Shown in pieces: positions 51,042 through 60,457 of a DNA stretch of 64,000 nt. Position 1 is the stretch's first letter. Each line of letters starts with the position of its first letter. Both the position numbers and the translations under genes were made by a program. This DNA is from Rhodobacteraceae bacterium HIMB11 (GTDB taxonomy: Bacteria; Pseudomonadota; Alphaproteobacteria; Rhodobacterales; Rhodobacteraceae), in the NCBI GenBank assembly GCA_000472185.1, contig AVDB01000010.1, positions 40,998 through 104,997 on the forward strand, read 5' to 3'. The notes under the pieces are model-generated. The model was not told where the DNA came from. It was given only the letters and a program-made list of their open reading frames with translations, and did no database searches.

Positions 51042-51823
51042 GCGATAGCCCCATTAAAACCGAACGCCGCGGTCACGTATTAGAGGTGACATTGGATCGC
51101 CCCAAGGCGAACGCCATTGATCTGGCCACCAGCCGCATCATGGGGGATGTGTTTCGCGATTTTCGGGATGACCCCGAATTGCGGGTTGCGATCCTAACGG
51201 GGGGTGGTGAAAAATTCTTTTGCCCAGGTTGGGATTTAAAGGCCGCGGCCGATGGCGATGCCGTGGATGGCGATTATGGCGTGGGTGGTTTTGGCGGATT
51301 GCAGGAACTGCGCGGTATGAACAAACCCGTGATCGCCGCCGTAAATGGGATTGCCTGTGGCGGCGGGTTGGAATTGGCCCTGTCAGCGGACATCATTTTA
51401 TCCGCAGATCACGCGACATTTGCCCTGCCTGAAATTCGCTCGGGCACCGTTGCAGATGCGGCCTCTGTCAAATTGCCAAAACGCATTCCCTATCACATCG
51501 CGATGGAACTATTGCTGACAGGGCGTTGGTTTGATGCAGAAGAGGCCAAGGGATGGGGCATCATCAACCACATCTATCCTGCAGCTGATCTGATGGCAGA
51601 GGCGCGCAAATTGGCCGAGCTTTTGGCCTCGGGTCCACCCTTGGTTTATGCGGCGATCAAGGAAATCGTGCGTGAAGCTGAAGACATGAAGTTCCAAGAT
51701 GCGATGAATAAAATCACCAAGTCGCAGTTTGAAACTGTGGAAAAGCTTTACACGTCTGAGGATCAGTTAGAAGGCGCACGCGCCTTTGCCGAAAAACGTG
51801 ATCCTGTTTGGAAGGGGCGCTAA
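51038..51823 (+). CDS. caiD: Carnitinyl-CoA dehydratase
   Basis: The 261-residue crotonase matches E. coli CaiD in length and in stretches seen by eye: LDRPKANAID near the N-terminus, GGGLELALSADII, and the C-terminal FAEKRDPVWKGR, which is identical in my recollection of the E. coli protein. It hydrates crotonobetainyl-CoA to L-carnitinyl-CoA. It is coupled to the CoA ligase by a 4-bp overlap and ends the carnitine operon. A GC stem-loop overlaps its stop codon. Confidence 0.93.
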   Translation: MSDSPIKTERRGHVLEVTLDRPKANAIDLATSRIMGDVFRDFRDDPELRVAILTGGGEKFFCPGWDLKAAADGDAVDGDYGVGGFGGLQELRGMNKPVIAAVNGIACGGGLELALSADIILSADHATFALPEIRSGTVADAASVKLPKRIPYHIAMELLLTGRWFDAEEAKGWGIINHIYPAADLMAEARKLAELLASGPPLVYAAIKEIVREAEDMKFQDAMNKITKSQFETVEKLYTSEDQLEGARAFAEKRDPVWKGR

Positions 51824-51831
51824 AGCGCCCC
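51814..51831. terminator. GC-rich stem-loop at the end of the carnitine operon
   Basis: GGGGCGC and GCGCCCC flank TAAA, forming a 7-bp stem that includes the caiD stop codon. It lies between the converging caiD and gap genes. The lack of a T tract makes strict Rho-independent termination uncertain. Confidence 0.5.
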
Positions 51832-51839
51832 AAACAACC

Positions 51840-52841
51840 CTAAATCAATTTACCCATCGCAACGGCCGTATCGGCCATGCGGTTGGAAAAACCCCATTCG
51901 TTGTCATACCACGTCAGGATACGCACCATATTGCCATCCATCACCTTGGTTTGTTCGCTGGCAAAAACGGACGAATGTGGATCATGGTTGAAATCCATGG
52001 AAACAAGCGGATCATCAGTGTAGCCCAAAACGCCCTTCATCGCGCCCTCAGCCGCGGATTTAACGGCGGCGTTGATTTCCTCGATCGTGGTGTCGCGCGC
52101 AGCCTCAAACGTAAGGTCAACACAGGATACGTTTGGGGTTGGGACACGAATGGCCACACCGTCCAATTTTCCGTTCAACTCGGGCAACACCAAACCAACG
52201 GCTTTGGCAGCCCCTGTAGAGGTTGGGATCATGCTCATCGCGGCGGCGCGGGCGCGATAGAGATCCTTGTGCATTGTGTCCAGCGTGGGTTGATCGCCCG
52301 TATAGCTGTGGATTGTGGTCATAAACCCACGTTTGATCCCAATGGCATCATTCAATGCCTTGGCCACTGGGGATAGGCAGTTTGTAGTACAGGATGCGTT
52401 TGAGACAATGATCTGATCCGACGTCAGCGTGTCGTGGTTCACACCATAAACGATTGTGTTGTCCGCGCCGTTTGACGGGGCCGAAACCAAAACACGATGG
52501 GCCCCGTTTTCCAAATGTACTGCTGCCTTGTCCCGATCTGTGAAAATGCCTGTGCATTCCAAAACAACATCCACACCATCCCAAGGAAGTTCGGCAGGAT
52601 TGCGAATGGCTGTGACATCAATCGGACCACGGCCCACATCAATGGTGTTGTCGGTGGTTGTGACCTCTGCGGGAAAGCGTCCATGCACACTGTCAAAGCG
52701 CAAAAGATGCGCGTTTGTTTCCACAGGTCCCAAATCGTTGATTGCCACAACCTCGATATCGGTGCGCCCTGATTCAACGATGGCCCGCAAAACATTGCGC
52801 CCGATGCGTCCAAATCCATTGATGGCAACTTTGACAGCCAT
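51840..52841 (-). CDS. gap: Glyceraldehyde-3-phosphate dehydrogenase, predicted NAD type
   Basis: The 333-residue enzyme has the NAD-binding N-terminus [10 protein letters not shown] and the catalytic Cys in NASCTTNC (residue 151). The coenzyme loop reads AINDLGPVE; its Asp at about residue 36 is typical of NAD-dependent, glycolytic GAPDH. A second paralogue lies just upstream with a different loop. Its promoter has a GTTAGCGATAAA and a GTTAGCGCTAAC element, shared in form with the paralogue. Confidence 0.93.
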   Translation of the reverse strand: MAVKVAINGFGRIGRNVLRAIVESGRTDIEVVAINDLGPVETNAHLLRFDSVHGRFPAEVTTTDNTIDVGRGPIDVTAIRNPAELPWDGVDVVLECTGIFTDRDKAAVHLENGAHRVLVSAPSNGADNTIVYGVNHDTLTSDQIIVSNASCTTNCLSPVAKALNDAIGIKRGFMTTIHSYTGDQPTLDTMHKDLYRARAAAMSMIPTSTGAAKAVGLVLPELNGKLDGVAIRVPTPNVSCVDLTFEAARDTTIEEINAAVKSAAEGAMKGVLGYTDDPLVSMDFNHDPHSSVFASEQTKVMDGNMVRILTWYDNEWGFSNRMADTAVAMGKLI

Positions 52842-52861
52842 GGTTCATCCCTTTGTTTTTT

Positions 52862-52885
52862 GTTAGCGATAAAGTTAGCGCTAAC
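52862..52885. promoter_or_regulatory. Operator-like sites ahead of the first gap gene
   Basis: GTTAGCGATAAA (52862-52873) is followed directly by the perfect palindrome GTTAGCGCTAAC (52874-52885), 33 bp upstream of the gap start. A palindrome with a central CG is typical of LacI-family operators. The same two elements occur before the second gap gene. Confidence 0.55.
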
Positions 52886-52943
52886 ATCAGCATTCAGGGA
52901 AATTTGTCAAGCCAAAAGCAGGATGTTTACAAATCGTGAGGAT

Positions 52944-53093
52944 TTATCGCCAAAAGGCCAGATACTCGATCAACTCGTCCCGCTTGACGAGGAGAAAGTG
53001 AAAATTCTGCGCACCGTTATATAGCACATCATAAAATATGGCGCATAAAATGGCGAAAAATAGAATTGCCCAACCGAAATTCCCATCATGCAC
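52944..53093 (-). CDS. Small membrane protein between the two gap genes
   Basis: The frame ends with TAA at 52944 and from a GTG at 53093 encodes 49 residues: a short hydrophilic start, one hydrophobic helix (WAILFFAILCAIFYDVL) and a charged tail ending AFWR. The frame stays open upstream of the GTG with protein-like sequence (DISETRKQ) but has no ATG, so the true start may be an unusual codon. No function is known. It lies between two GAPDH genes on the same strand. Confidence 0.45.
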   Translation of the reverse strand: MHDGNFGWAILFFAILCAIFYDVLYNGAQNFHFLLVKRDELIEYLAFWR

Positions 53094-53144
53094 CTGCTTT
53101 CGCGTTTCACTGATGTCTAGGGGGATATCGGGAATTGGTAAACA

Positions 53145-53171
53145 AAAACCCCGCTCAATGGGCGGGGTTTT
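53145..53171 (-). terminator. Terminator of the second gap gene
   Basis: AAAACCCCGC (53145-53154) and GCGGGGTTTT (53162-53171) form a 10-bp stem. On the minus strand it is followed by TTGTT, 19 bp past the second gap stop. The stem resembles that after tkt. Confidence 0.87.
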
Positions 53172-53189
53172 GCATAAATGTTGATGTGA

Positions 53190-54191
53190 TTACAACAACC
53201 GACCCATTGTCGCGGCAACATCTGCCATGCGGCAGGAGAAGCCCCATTCGTTGTCATACCACGCCAAAACACGTACCGTGCGGCCACCGACAACCTTGGT
53301 TTGGTCGGGTGCAAAGATGCTGGATTCTGGTGTGTGGTTAAAGTCGATTGAAACCTTGGGCTCTGGGTCATAGGCCAAGACGTGCCCCATGTGACCCGCG
53401 GCCGCTTCGCGTACGATTTCGTTGATATCTTCGACGGTGACATCTTTGCTGGCTTCAAATGTCAAATCCACGGCCGACACGTTTGGCGTGGGTACCCGCA
53501 TCGCAGTGCCGTCCAGTTTTCCAGATAGTTCTGGTAACACTTCTCCTAATGCCTTGGCCGCGCCAGTGGATGTTGGGATCATCGCCATTGCAGCGGCGCG
53601 CGCGCGGTACAAATCCTTGTGGCGGCGATCAAGAGTAGGTTGATCGCCAGTGTAACTGTGGATAGTTGTCATGATGCCGCGCTCAATGCCCACCGCGTCA
53701 TTCAGCACCTTGGCCAAGGGGGCCAAGCAGTTCGTTGTACACGATCCGTTGGATACCATCGTGTCGCCAGAAATTAGATCGCGGTGGTTTACACCATAGA
53801 CGATGGTTTTTTGCACGTTTTTCGCAGGGGCCGAGATCAGGACAGATTTCGCGCCTTGGCGAATGTGCACATCCGCTTTGTTTCCGTCGTTGAATTTGCC
53901 AGTACATTCCAAAACAACGTCACATCCAGACCAATCCAATTCCTCGGGGTCATAGGTTGAATAAACTTGCATCGGGCCGCGGCCCAAATCCATTGTGTCA
54001 TCCTTGACAACGACATTGCCATTAAAGCGGCCATGTACGCTGTCATATTTTAGCAGGTGCGCGTTGGTTTCAATGGGGCCTGTTGCGTTGATTTTTACAA
54101 CCTCAACATCGTTGCGTGCGCTTTCGGCGATATGCGCCAATGTACACCGTCCGATGCGTCCAAATCCATTGATTCCAACTGTGACTGTCAT
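53190..54191 (-). CDS. Glyceraldehyde-3-phosphate dehydrogenase, predicted NADP-accepting paralogue
   Basis: The 333-residue paralogue has the catalytic Cys in NGSCTTNC (residue 151). The coenzyme loop reads KINATGPIE: the Asp that excludes NADP in NAD enzymes is Ala here. The segment before HKDLYRA reads DRR, against DTM in the first gap, putting two Arg where they could bind the 2'-phosphate. NADP use, perhaps in gluconeogenesis, is inferred. It is upstream of the first gap gene and downstream of tkt on the same strand, with its own terminator. Confidence 0.93.
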   Translation of the reverse strand: MTVTVGINGFGRIGRCTLAHIAESARNDVEVVKINATGPIETNAHLLKYDSVHGRFNGNVVVKDDTMDLGRGPMQVYSTYDPEELDWSGCDVVLECTGKFNDGNKADVHIRQGAKSVLISAPAKNVQKTIVYGVNHRDLISGDTMVSNGSCTTNCLAPLAKVLNDAVGIERGIMTTIHSYTGDQPTLDRRHKDLYRARAAAMAMIPTSTGAAKALGEVLPELSGKLDGTAMRVPTPNVSAVDLTFEASKDVTVEDINEIVREAAAGHMGHVLAYDPEPKVSIDFNHTPESSIFAPDQTKVVGGRTVRVLAWYDNEWGFSCRMADVAATMGRLL

Positions 54192-54274
54192 TGTCTGTCT
54201 CCTGCTTTGGCTTGGGTCAGGACTTAGAACACTTTGAAACAGTGATAAATGAAAAATCGTATTTTTGTCAGGAT

Positions 54275-54305
54275 GTTAGCGATAAAATGCGATGTTAGCG
54301 TTAAC
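54275..54305. promoter_or_regulatory. Operator-like sites ahead of the second gap gene
   Basis: GTTAGCGATAAA (54275-54286) is identical to the element before the first gap gene. GTTAGCGTTAAC (54294-54305) is one base from that gene's palindrome. The sites lie about 85-115 bp upstream of the start codon. A shared regulator is likely. Confidence 0.55.
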
Positions 54306-54337
54306 GTTTTCGCAAACATTCAAAGGTGAAAATGAAA

Positions 54338-54358
54338 AACCCCGCCAGTGGCGGGGTT
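54338..54358 (-). terminator. Terminator of tkt
   Basis: AACCCCGCC and GGCGGGGTT form a 9-bp stem with an AGT loop. On the minus strand the stem is followed by TTTCATT, 24 bp after the tkt stop. Confidence 0.87.
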
Positions 54359-54381
54359 CTGAGTCGTTTGTATGATTAGGT

Positions 54382-56400
54382 TTACAGCAGATCGTTCGCC
54401 AGTTTGACAATCGCGTCAGACGTGATGCCAAATTTTTCAAACAAAACCTCTGCAGGGGCAGATGCGCCGAAACGGTCCATACCGATGAACTCTGTTTTCG
54501 CTTCGCGTCCGCGTTCCCCCAAAAGCCAGCGATCCCAACCCTGACGTACGCCCGCCTCGATGCCGATGCGCACTATGTTCCCTGCGGGCAGGACCTTGCG
54601 GCGATAAGCTTCATCCTGTTCTGCAAACAATTCCATGCAGGGCATGGAAACAACGCGTGTACCGATTCCTTGGGCTTGCAATGCCTCGCGTGCTTTTAAG
54701 GCGATGGACACTTCTGATCCGGTTGCGATTAGGATGACCTGACGCTTGCCTTCCGCGTCGGCCAAAACATAGGCCCCCTTAGCGCTTAGGTTTGCGTTTT
54801 TGTGTTCTGTGCGAACGGTTGGCAAACCCTGACGTGTTAGGGACAGTACAGAGGGCGTTTCCTTGGCCGTTAGGGCCAATTCCCAGGCTTCTGCTGTTTC
54901 AACCGTATCTGCAGGGCGGAACACATAGGTGTTTGGTGTCGCGCGGCTGATGGCCAAATGTTCAACGGGTTGGTGTGTTGGACCATCTTCGCCCAAGCCG
55001 ATGCTGTCATGCGTCATAACAAAAACGGTTGGCATTTTCATCAAGGCTGCCAAACGCATCGCAGGACGCGCATAATCGGTAAAGCACATGAAGGTGCCGC
55101 CATAGGGACGGATACCGCCGTGTAGCGCCATGCCGTTCATCGCAGCGGCCATACCATGTTCGCGGATACCCCAGTAGATATAACGACCCCCACGGTTATC
55201 AGTGTCAAAAACACCCATATCTTTAGATTTTGTGTTGTTTGACCCAGACAGGTCCGCAGATCCGCCAACGGTTTCTTGCATCACTGGGTTGATGACATTC
55301 AACGCCAATTCGCTGGATTTACGTGTTGCGTGCTTGGGTGCCTCTTCCGAGGTTTGTTTTTTAAATGCACGCACGACTGCGGCCAAACGCTTGGGCGCGT
55401 CTAAGGCAAATGTGCGGTTGAATTCATTTTGTTTGTTGTCGGACAGGGTTGCAAAACGTGCGTTCCACTCGGCACGTTCTGCCGCGCCGCGTGATCCGAT
55501 GATTTCCCAGTCTTTTTTGATGTCCGCTGGGATTTCAAAGGCATCTGCCGTCCATCCATAGGCGGCCTTGGTATCTGCGATCAACTGCGCATCTGTTAGT
55601 GCGCCGTGGCCCTTGGATGTGTCCTGTGCGGATGAGCCAAGTGCGATATGTGTTTTACACGCAATCATGGATGGTTTTTTGGATTTCTTCGCTGCCGTTA
55701 GGGCCGCGTCAATTGCTGCAGGATCATGACCATCAATTTCTTGCACGTGCCAGCCTGACGCCTTAAAACGCATGACCTGATCGGTGCGGTCGGCCAAATC
55801 AACGGTGCCGTCAATGGTGATGTTGTTGTTGTCCCAAAGAACGATCAATTTTGACAATTCGTGACGACCGGCAAGGCCTATCGCCTCTTGGCTGACGCCT
55901 TCCATCAAACACCCGTCACCTGCGATCACATAGGTGTGGTGATCCACAACCTTTTTGCCAAAACGGGCACGCAGGATTTCTTCGGCCATGGCAAAGCCAA
56001 CGGCATTTGAAATACCCTGACCCAATGGGCCTGTTGTTGTTTCAATCGCGTCGGATAGGAAGTTTTCAGGGTGACCCGCAGTTTTAGCACCCAACTGGCG
56101 GAAATTCTTGATCTCTTCGATTGGAAAATCGTCGTATCCGCACAGGTGCAATAGGGAATAGATCAACATCGATCCATGTCCCGCAGACAGGATAAAGCGA
56201 TCACGATCTGGCCATGTTGGGTTTTTCGCGTCAAACTTCATGTGTTTTTCAAACAACACGGTTGCCACATCTGCCATCCCCATTGGCATTCCAGAGTGTC
56301 CAGAGTTTGCAGCGGCGATTGCATCCAGTGTTAATGTCCGGATGGCGGCTGCCTTATTCCAATGATCGGGGTTTGCAGTGCGCAGGGCTTGAATATCCAT
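54382..56400 (-). CDS. tkt: Transketolase
   Basis: The 672-residue thiamine-diphosphate enzyme links the pentose phosphate pathway and glycolysis. The TPP motif [13 protein letters not shown] followed by [10 protein letters not shown], the N-terminal HSGMPMGMA and the C-terminal transketolase domain (about 350-672) are all present. The ATG at 56400 is used; the codon before it is TTG. It lies upstream of the gap pair on the same strand but has its own terminator. The 168 bp upstream of it show no gene. Confidence 0.96.
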   Translation of the reverse strand: MDIQALRTANPDHWNKAAAIRTLTLDAIAAANSGHSGMPMGMADVATVLFEKHMKFDAKNPTWPDRDRFILSAGHGSMLIYSLLHLCGYDDFPIEEIKNFRQLGAKTAGHPENFLSDAIETTTGPLGQGISNAVGFAMAEEILRARFGKKVVDHHTYVIAGDGCLMEGVSQEAIGLAGRHELSKLIVLWDNNNITIDGTVDLADRTDQVMRFKASGWHVQEIDGHDPAAIDAALTAAKKSKKPSMIACKTHIALGSSAQDTSKGHGALTDAQLIADTKAAYGWTADAFEIPADIKKDWEIIGSRGAAERAEWNARFATLSDNKQNEFNRTFALDAPKRLAAVVRAFKKQTSEEAPKHATRKSSELALNVINPVMQETVGGSADLSGSNNTKSKDMGVFDTDNRGGRYIYWGIREHGMAAAMNGMALHGGIRPYGGTFMCFTDYARPAMRLAALMKMPTVFVMTHDSIGLGEDGPTHQPVEHLAISRATPNTYVFRPADTVETAEAWELALTAKETPSVLSLTRQGLPTVRTEHKNANLSAKGAYVLADAEGKRQVILIATGSEVSIALKAREALQAQGIGTRVVSMPCMELFAEQDEAYRRKVLPAGNIVRIGIEAGVRQGWDRWLLGERGREAKTEFIGMDRFGASAPAEVLFEKFGITSDAIVKLANDLL

Positions 56401-56571
56401 CAAAGCGGCCTTTTCAGTAGGGTTGATTTGTTCACGCGCTCAATACCACGCTGTGCTACGAAATCAAGCCAAGTGCCGCTTTTATCGCGCTATGATTTGC
56501 CCTGGCGCATTTTTCCGGGATTTTGGGGCAGGGTGGTCATGGCCCGCAACCGATGTGCGGAGCCAATCTGT

Positions 56572-56952
56572 TTATTGATTTTCCAACACTTTGCGTGCTG
56601 CGCGGAAACATTCCAAACCTTGGGGAACGCCGCAATAAATTGCGATCACGTGAATGATTGCGCGAATTTCCTCGGGTGTGACGCCATTGTTGATGGCCCC
56701 CTGACAATGCAATTCCCATTCGTGCATTTTGCCCAAGGCGCCGATCATGGATAGATTCATCATCGACCGTGTTTTTGCGTCAATGACATCATCGCCCCAG
56801 CCAAATCCCCAACACCATGCTGTCATCGCCTCTTGGAAAGGGCGGGTAAAATCATCAGCGGCGTCCAGACTTTTTTGCACATAGTCCGCCCCAAGGGTGG
56901 ATTTGCGTTGTTCAAGTCCTTTTAGAAATAGATCTTCGTCAAAAACGCTCAT
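56572..56952 (-). CDS. Carboxymuconolactone decarboxylase-family protein
   Basis: The 126-residue helical protein has the CMD/AhpD-like core (NLSMIGALGKMHEWELHCQG, EIRAIIHVIAIYCGVPQGLE), but lacks the CxxC of AhpD. Its place after an aldehyde dehydrogenase and a Rieske oxygenase suggests a small decarboxylase or isomerase in the same catabolic route, not protocatechuate breakdown itself. It starts one base after the aldehyde dehydrogenase stop (TAACATG). Confidence 0.8.
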   Translation of the reverse strand: MSVFDEDLFLKGLEQRKSTLGADYVQKSLDAADDFTRPFQEAMTAWCWGFGWGDDVIDAKTRSMMNLSMIGALGKMHEWELHCQGAINNGVTPEEIRAIIHVIAIYCGVPQGLECFRAARKVLENQ

Positions 56953-56953
56953 G

Positions 56954-58405
56954 TTATTTTCCAATCTTCATCGCGATGTTTTTCGTTTGGACGTAGTTCC
57001 ACAGCGCCTCGCGCCCTTTTTCACGTCCGTATCCTGATTTGCCATAACCGCCAAAAGGGGTTTCCACGCCGCCTGCGTACCATTCGTTCACAAACACCTG
57101 ACCCGCGCGTAGTTTTTGCGCCGCGCGATTTGCACGATCCAGATCGGTGGTAAAGACGCCAGAGACCAGACCATAATCGGTGCTGTTTGCAATTTTGATC
57201 GCTTCATCATCCTGCGTGAACTTCATGACCGACAGGACAGGGCCAAACACCTCGTCCCGTGCGATGGTCATGTCGGGGGTGACGTCCATGACCGTTGGGT
57301 TCAAAAAGGCGCCTGCGTTGTTTGGCGCACTGCCCCCCGTGGCCAAGGTTGCGCCCTGATCTTGGGCCTCTTTCACCATGTTCAATGCGCGATCGCGTTG
57401 GCCGTGGCTGACCATGGATCCCATGCCCTGCGCCATGTCCTTTAACGTCTCACCCGGGGCCACGGTCAGATCGCTTGCAACCTTCACCGCGCGTTCGATC
57501 AATTCGGCATGGCGGCTTTCATGGACGATCACGCGGCTCATCGCGGAACAGACCTGACCTGCGTTGAAATAGATGCCCCACCGCAAATCGGTTTCAAAGG
57601 CCTCGAGGTCCGCATCACTGTGTACGATTGCGGCGGATTTGCCGCCCAATTCCAAAACACAGGGCACAACGTTTTTCGCCGCGGCGGATGCGATTGCGAT
57701 GCCCGTTGGAACCGATCCTGTAAAGACGATTTGATTGACCATTGGATGCGCGCTAAGCGCGGCACCCGCATCCGAACCCAACCCGCATAGAACGTTTACC
57801 GTCCCCTTGGGGAAACCGACGTGTTCTGCTGCTTCGGCAAAGATATAGTTTGTCAGCGGGGTCATTTCGGGTGTTTTGATCACCACGGCATTGCCCGTTG
57901 CCAGCGCCGCTGACAGCGAACGCGCCGTCATTTCCAGTGGATAGTTCCACGGGATAATCTGCGCCGACACACCAAAGGGTTCGTAATGGGTAAAATCAAA
58001 ATACCCTGATCCAAGCGGGATGGAACGCCCCTCAACCGTGCTGGCCTGGTTGCCGTAATATTCGAAATAGAGCGCCGCACCGTCGATTTCGATTTCGGAT
58101 TCCCAAATTGGTTTGCCCTGTTCGCGCGACAGCAGATAGGCCAAGCGTTCGCGGTGTTCCTTCAAAAAGCGTCCCATCGCCTGAACCATGCGACCCCGTT
58201 TAATCGGGCGCATATCCGTCAGGACACCTGATAAATGCACACGACGCGCGGCCATAACGGCGCGGTCAACATCAACTGCATCGGCCAAGGCATGTTGTGC
58301 AATCACGTTTCCCGTTGCAGGGTCCGTGACATCAATGCGGCCTGCGCCCCCATCGACCCAAGCCCCATCAATATAGTTTTGCCAAAACGGTTTAATTTCA
58401 AACAT
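56954..58405 (-). CDS. NAD(P)-dependent aldehyde dehydrogenase
   Basis: The 483-residue enzyme has the catalytic Cys in NAGQVCSA, the general-base Glu in LELGGKSA and the cofactor-binding GSVPTG. It oxidises an aldehyde made in the surrounding betaine pathway; betaine aldehyde, a semialdehyde or a pyrroline-derived aldehyde are all possible. The start overlaps the end of the Rieske gene by 8 bp, and the CMD gene follows one base after. Confidence 0.9.
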   Translation of the reverse strand: MFEIKPFWQNYIDGAWVDGGAGRIDVTDPATGNVIAQHALADAVDVDRAVMAARRVHLSGVLTDMRPIKRGRMVQAMGRFLKEHRERLAYLLSREQGKPIWESEIEIDGAALYFEYYGNQASTVEGRSIPLGSGYFDFTHYEPFGVSAQIIPWNYPLEMTARSLSAALATGNAVVIKTPEMTPLTNYIFAEAAEHVGFPKGTVNVLCGLGSDAGAALSAHPMVNQIVFTGSVPTGIAIASAAAKNVVPCVLELGGKSAAIVHSDADLEAFETDLRWGIYFNAGQVCSAMSRVIVHESRHAELIERAVKVASDLTVAPGETLKDMAQGMGSMVSHGQRDRALNMVKEAQDQGATLATGGSAPNNAGAFLNPTVMDVTPDMTIARDEVFGPVLSVMKFTQDDEAIKIANSTDYGLVSGVFTTDLDRANRAAQKLRAGQVFVNEWYAGGVETPFGGYGKSGYGREKGREALWNYVQTKNIAMKIGK

Positions 58406-59480
58406 CAACGGCCTCTTTCATCCAGCGTTGTAGGGTTAGGATCGAGTGTTCTGAGTTCACACCACATTTGGGATCAACCACTAAGGGGCCCGGTACATAA
58501 CCGCGCGATTTCAATCCGCGCTGTACGCTTTCGACCAGACCGATATCCTCGGCCACAGTGGTTTCACGATCTTGGACCGCCATTTGGCGCACGATGTCAT
58601 TTTCTGCGCCGCCAACAGAATACCAGCCACGCCAAACCACAACGTGATCTGCGTCCATTGCACGCCAATGGTAGGTGTTTAACAAGTTTCCTGGATAGAC
58701 CTGAAAACTAAACATCGGCCATAAGAACCAGCTGGAATATTGGTCATTTTTGTCAAAACCTGAATTGATGTCATATGTCATCGCATCCATGCTGTTGCAT
58801 TCGGTTGTGTGACGCAGGCAATAGCCCTGTGGTTGGATGTCATAGGTTTCAGGGCGTACAACACCTGTTGAAAATGTTGGGTGGTTTAGGGTGCAGTGAT
58901 AGCATTCAGAATAATTTTCAACCGATACTTTCCAGTTGCAGTTTTCTGGAATTTCCACCCATTCCAACGGGGCCAACGTGTCCCAATGGGGAATATAGCT
59001 TTCTAATTCTGTGCGCACATTTGGGAACCATTCATCCATGGGTTTTGCATCATTGTCCAAATTCACAAAGATAAAGCCCAAGAAAACTTCTGTGCGCACG
59101 GATGTCAGGCAGATTGAGGATTTATCAAACCCTTCTACCGCCTTGATATTTGGCCCTGCGCGCAGTTCCCCTGTCAATTCATAGGTCCAGGCGTGATAGG
59201 GGCAGACCACAACGCGCGTTTGCCCCTGACCGCTGACCAATTGGTGGGCGCGGTGTTGGCAGACGTTATAAAAGGTGCGGATTTCACCATCGCGCCCCTT
59301 GATACAAAACAGGCTTTCACCCGCCATATCAAAGGTGAAATAGTCACCCGTTTCCTTAAGCTGACTGGTATGACCTGCAAATTGCCATGTGCGCGCCAAT
59401 AATCCATTGGTTTCAAGTTTAAAGACCTCTGGATCGGTATAGTATTTGGCCGCAAGGGATAGTGTTGGGGTGGATGTCAT
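58398..59480 (-). CDS. Rieske oxygenase alpha subunit, GbcA/Stc2-like
   Basis: The 360-residue protein has the Rieske site CQHRAH and CPYHAW (about residues 74-98) and the mononuclear iron ligands in NYSECYHCTLNH, with a later Asp. It is of the type that N-demethylates glycine betaine (GbcA) or proline betaine (Stc2), releasing formaldehyde. No reductase (GbcB-type) is in the window. It overlaps the RpiR gene by 4 bp and the aldehyde dehydrogenase gene by 8 bp. Confidence 0.88.
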   Translation of the reverse strand: MTSTPTLSLAAKYYTDPEVFKLETNGLLARTWQFAGHTSQLKETGDYFTFDMAGESLFCIKGRDGEIRTFYNVCQHRAHQLVSGQGQTRVVVCPYHAWTYELTGELRAGPNIKAVEGFDKSSICLTSVRTEVFLGFIFVNLDNDAKPMDEWFPNVRTELESYIPHWDTLAPLEWVEIPENCNWKVSVENYSECYHCTLNHPTFSTGVVRPETYDIQPQGYCLRHTTECNSMDAMTYDINSGFDKNDQYSSWFLWPMFSFQVYPGNLLNTYHWRAMDADHVVVWRGWYSVGGAENDIVRQMAVQDRETTVAEDIGLVESVQRGLKSRGYVPGPLVVDPKCGVNSEHSILTLQRWMKEAVDV

Positions 59481-60385
59481 GAAGGATCCTCCTCATAAAA
59501 ACCGTGATCGGTTCTGCGTTGATGAAAGGTTTCGACTCGGTCGACGATTTCGCTCGTCGCTACAGAAATCACAAAACTAAGCAAGGTTTCAAGCACCGCG
59601 AGCGTGCCGACAGAGGATGGGAAAAATTGGGGTGTCTCAACCGACACAATAAACCCGTGTTGTGCCGCGCGAATTATGGGGCTTGCGGGGCTGTCGGATA
59701 GGGCGATAACGGTCATCCCTTGGGAAACGGCCATGTTGACGGCATCAACCACCTCGCGGCGATAGGGGCGCATGGTCATGGCAATCAACACATCGCGTTC
59801 GTCCGCCCATGCCATATCATCAACTGCGGTTGATCCTGCCTTGGGGATTGCATGAAACCCAACCATCCCTGTCGAGGCAAGATAGGTAAAGTTCTGTGCA
59901 TTCGTATGATTAACGCCCACGCCCATGGTATAGACATTGCGCGAATTCCAAATCGCCTTGGCAGCAGCCTCAAGTTGATCAACGCTCAGGTTTGCAAAAC
60001 TGTCCTGAACATTTTTAAGCGCCGCGCCAACCATATCGGCATAGAGCCCGCCCAAATCGCCCGATTTTGCAATCTCTTGCAACCAACGCGCCCGATCGCC
60101 CAAATCAACGGTGCCTGTACGGATTGCCTCGCGGAAGGGGGCGCGAAAATCCTCATACCCCTCAAAGCCCGCCTGACGGGCCATGCGCACAACGGTATTG
60201 GGTTTCACATTCGCGGCCTCGGCAATTTCGCGCACGGTGGACACGCCCACATCCTGCGGGTTGTCCAAGACATATCGCGCGGCCTTTTGCGCCTCTGGCG
60301 TTAATTCGTCCCATTCCGCTGTAAGCCGCGCGAGCACGGCCTCGGTTGAGTCGATTTCTAAAATTGGTACAGATGTATCATTCAT
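59477..60385 (-). CDS. RpiR-family transcriptional regulator
   Basis: The 302-residue regulator has an N-terminal helix-turn-helix (TVREIAEAANVKPNTVVRMA) and a C-terminal SIS domain (NVYTMGVGVNHTNAQNF) that would bind a pathway metabolite. It is divergent from the dimethylglycine dehydrogenase-like gene across 72 bp, and is followed by the Rieske gene with a 4-bp overlap, so it probably controls both arms. Confidence 0.88.
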   Translation of the reverse strand: MNDTSVPILEIDSTEAVLARLTAEWDELTPEAQKAARYVLDNPQDVGVSTVREIAEAANVKPNTVVRMARQAGFEGYEDFRAPFREAIRTGTVDLGDRARWLQEIAKSGDLGGLYADMVGAALKNVQDSFANLSVDQLEAAAKAIWNSRNVYTMGVGVNHTNAQNFTYLASTGMVGFHAIPKAGSTAVDDMAWADERDVLIAMTMRPYRREVVDAVNMAVSQGMTVIALSDSPASPIIRAAQHGFIVSVETPQFFPSSVGTLAVLETLLSFVISVATSEIVDRVETFHQRRTDHGFYEEDPS

Positions 60386-60457
60386 AATTGACTATGGTAC
60401 ATTTGTGCGAATATGATGTCTAGCGAATTCGGCGAAATCAGATCAGGAATCATATCC

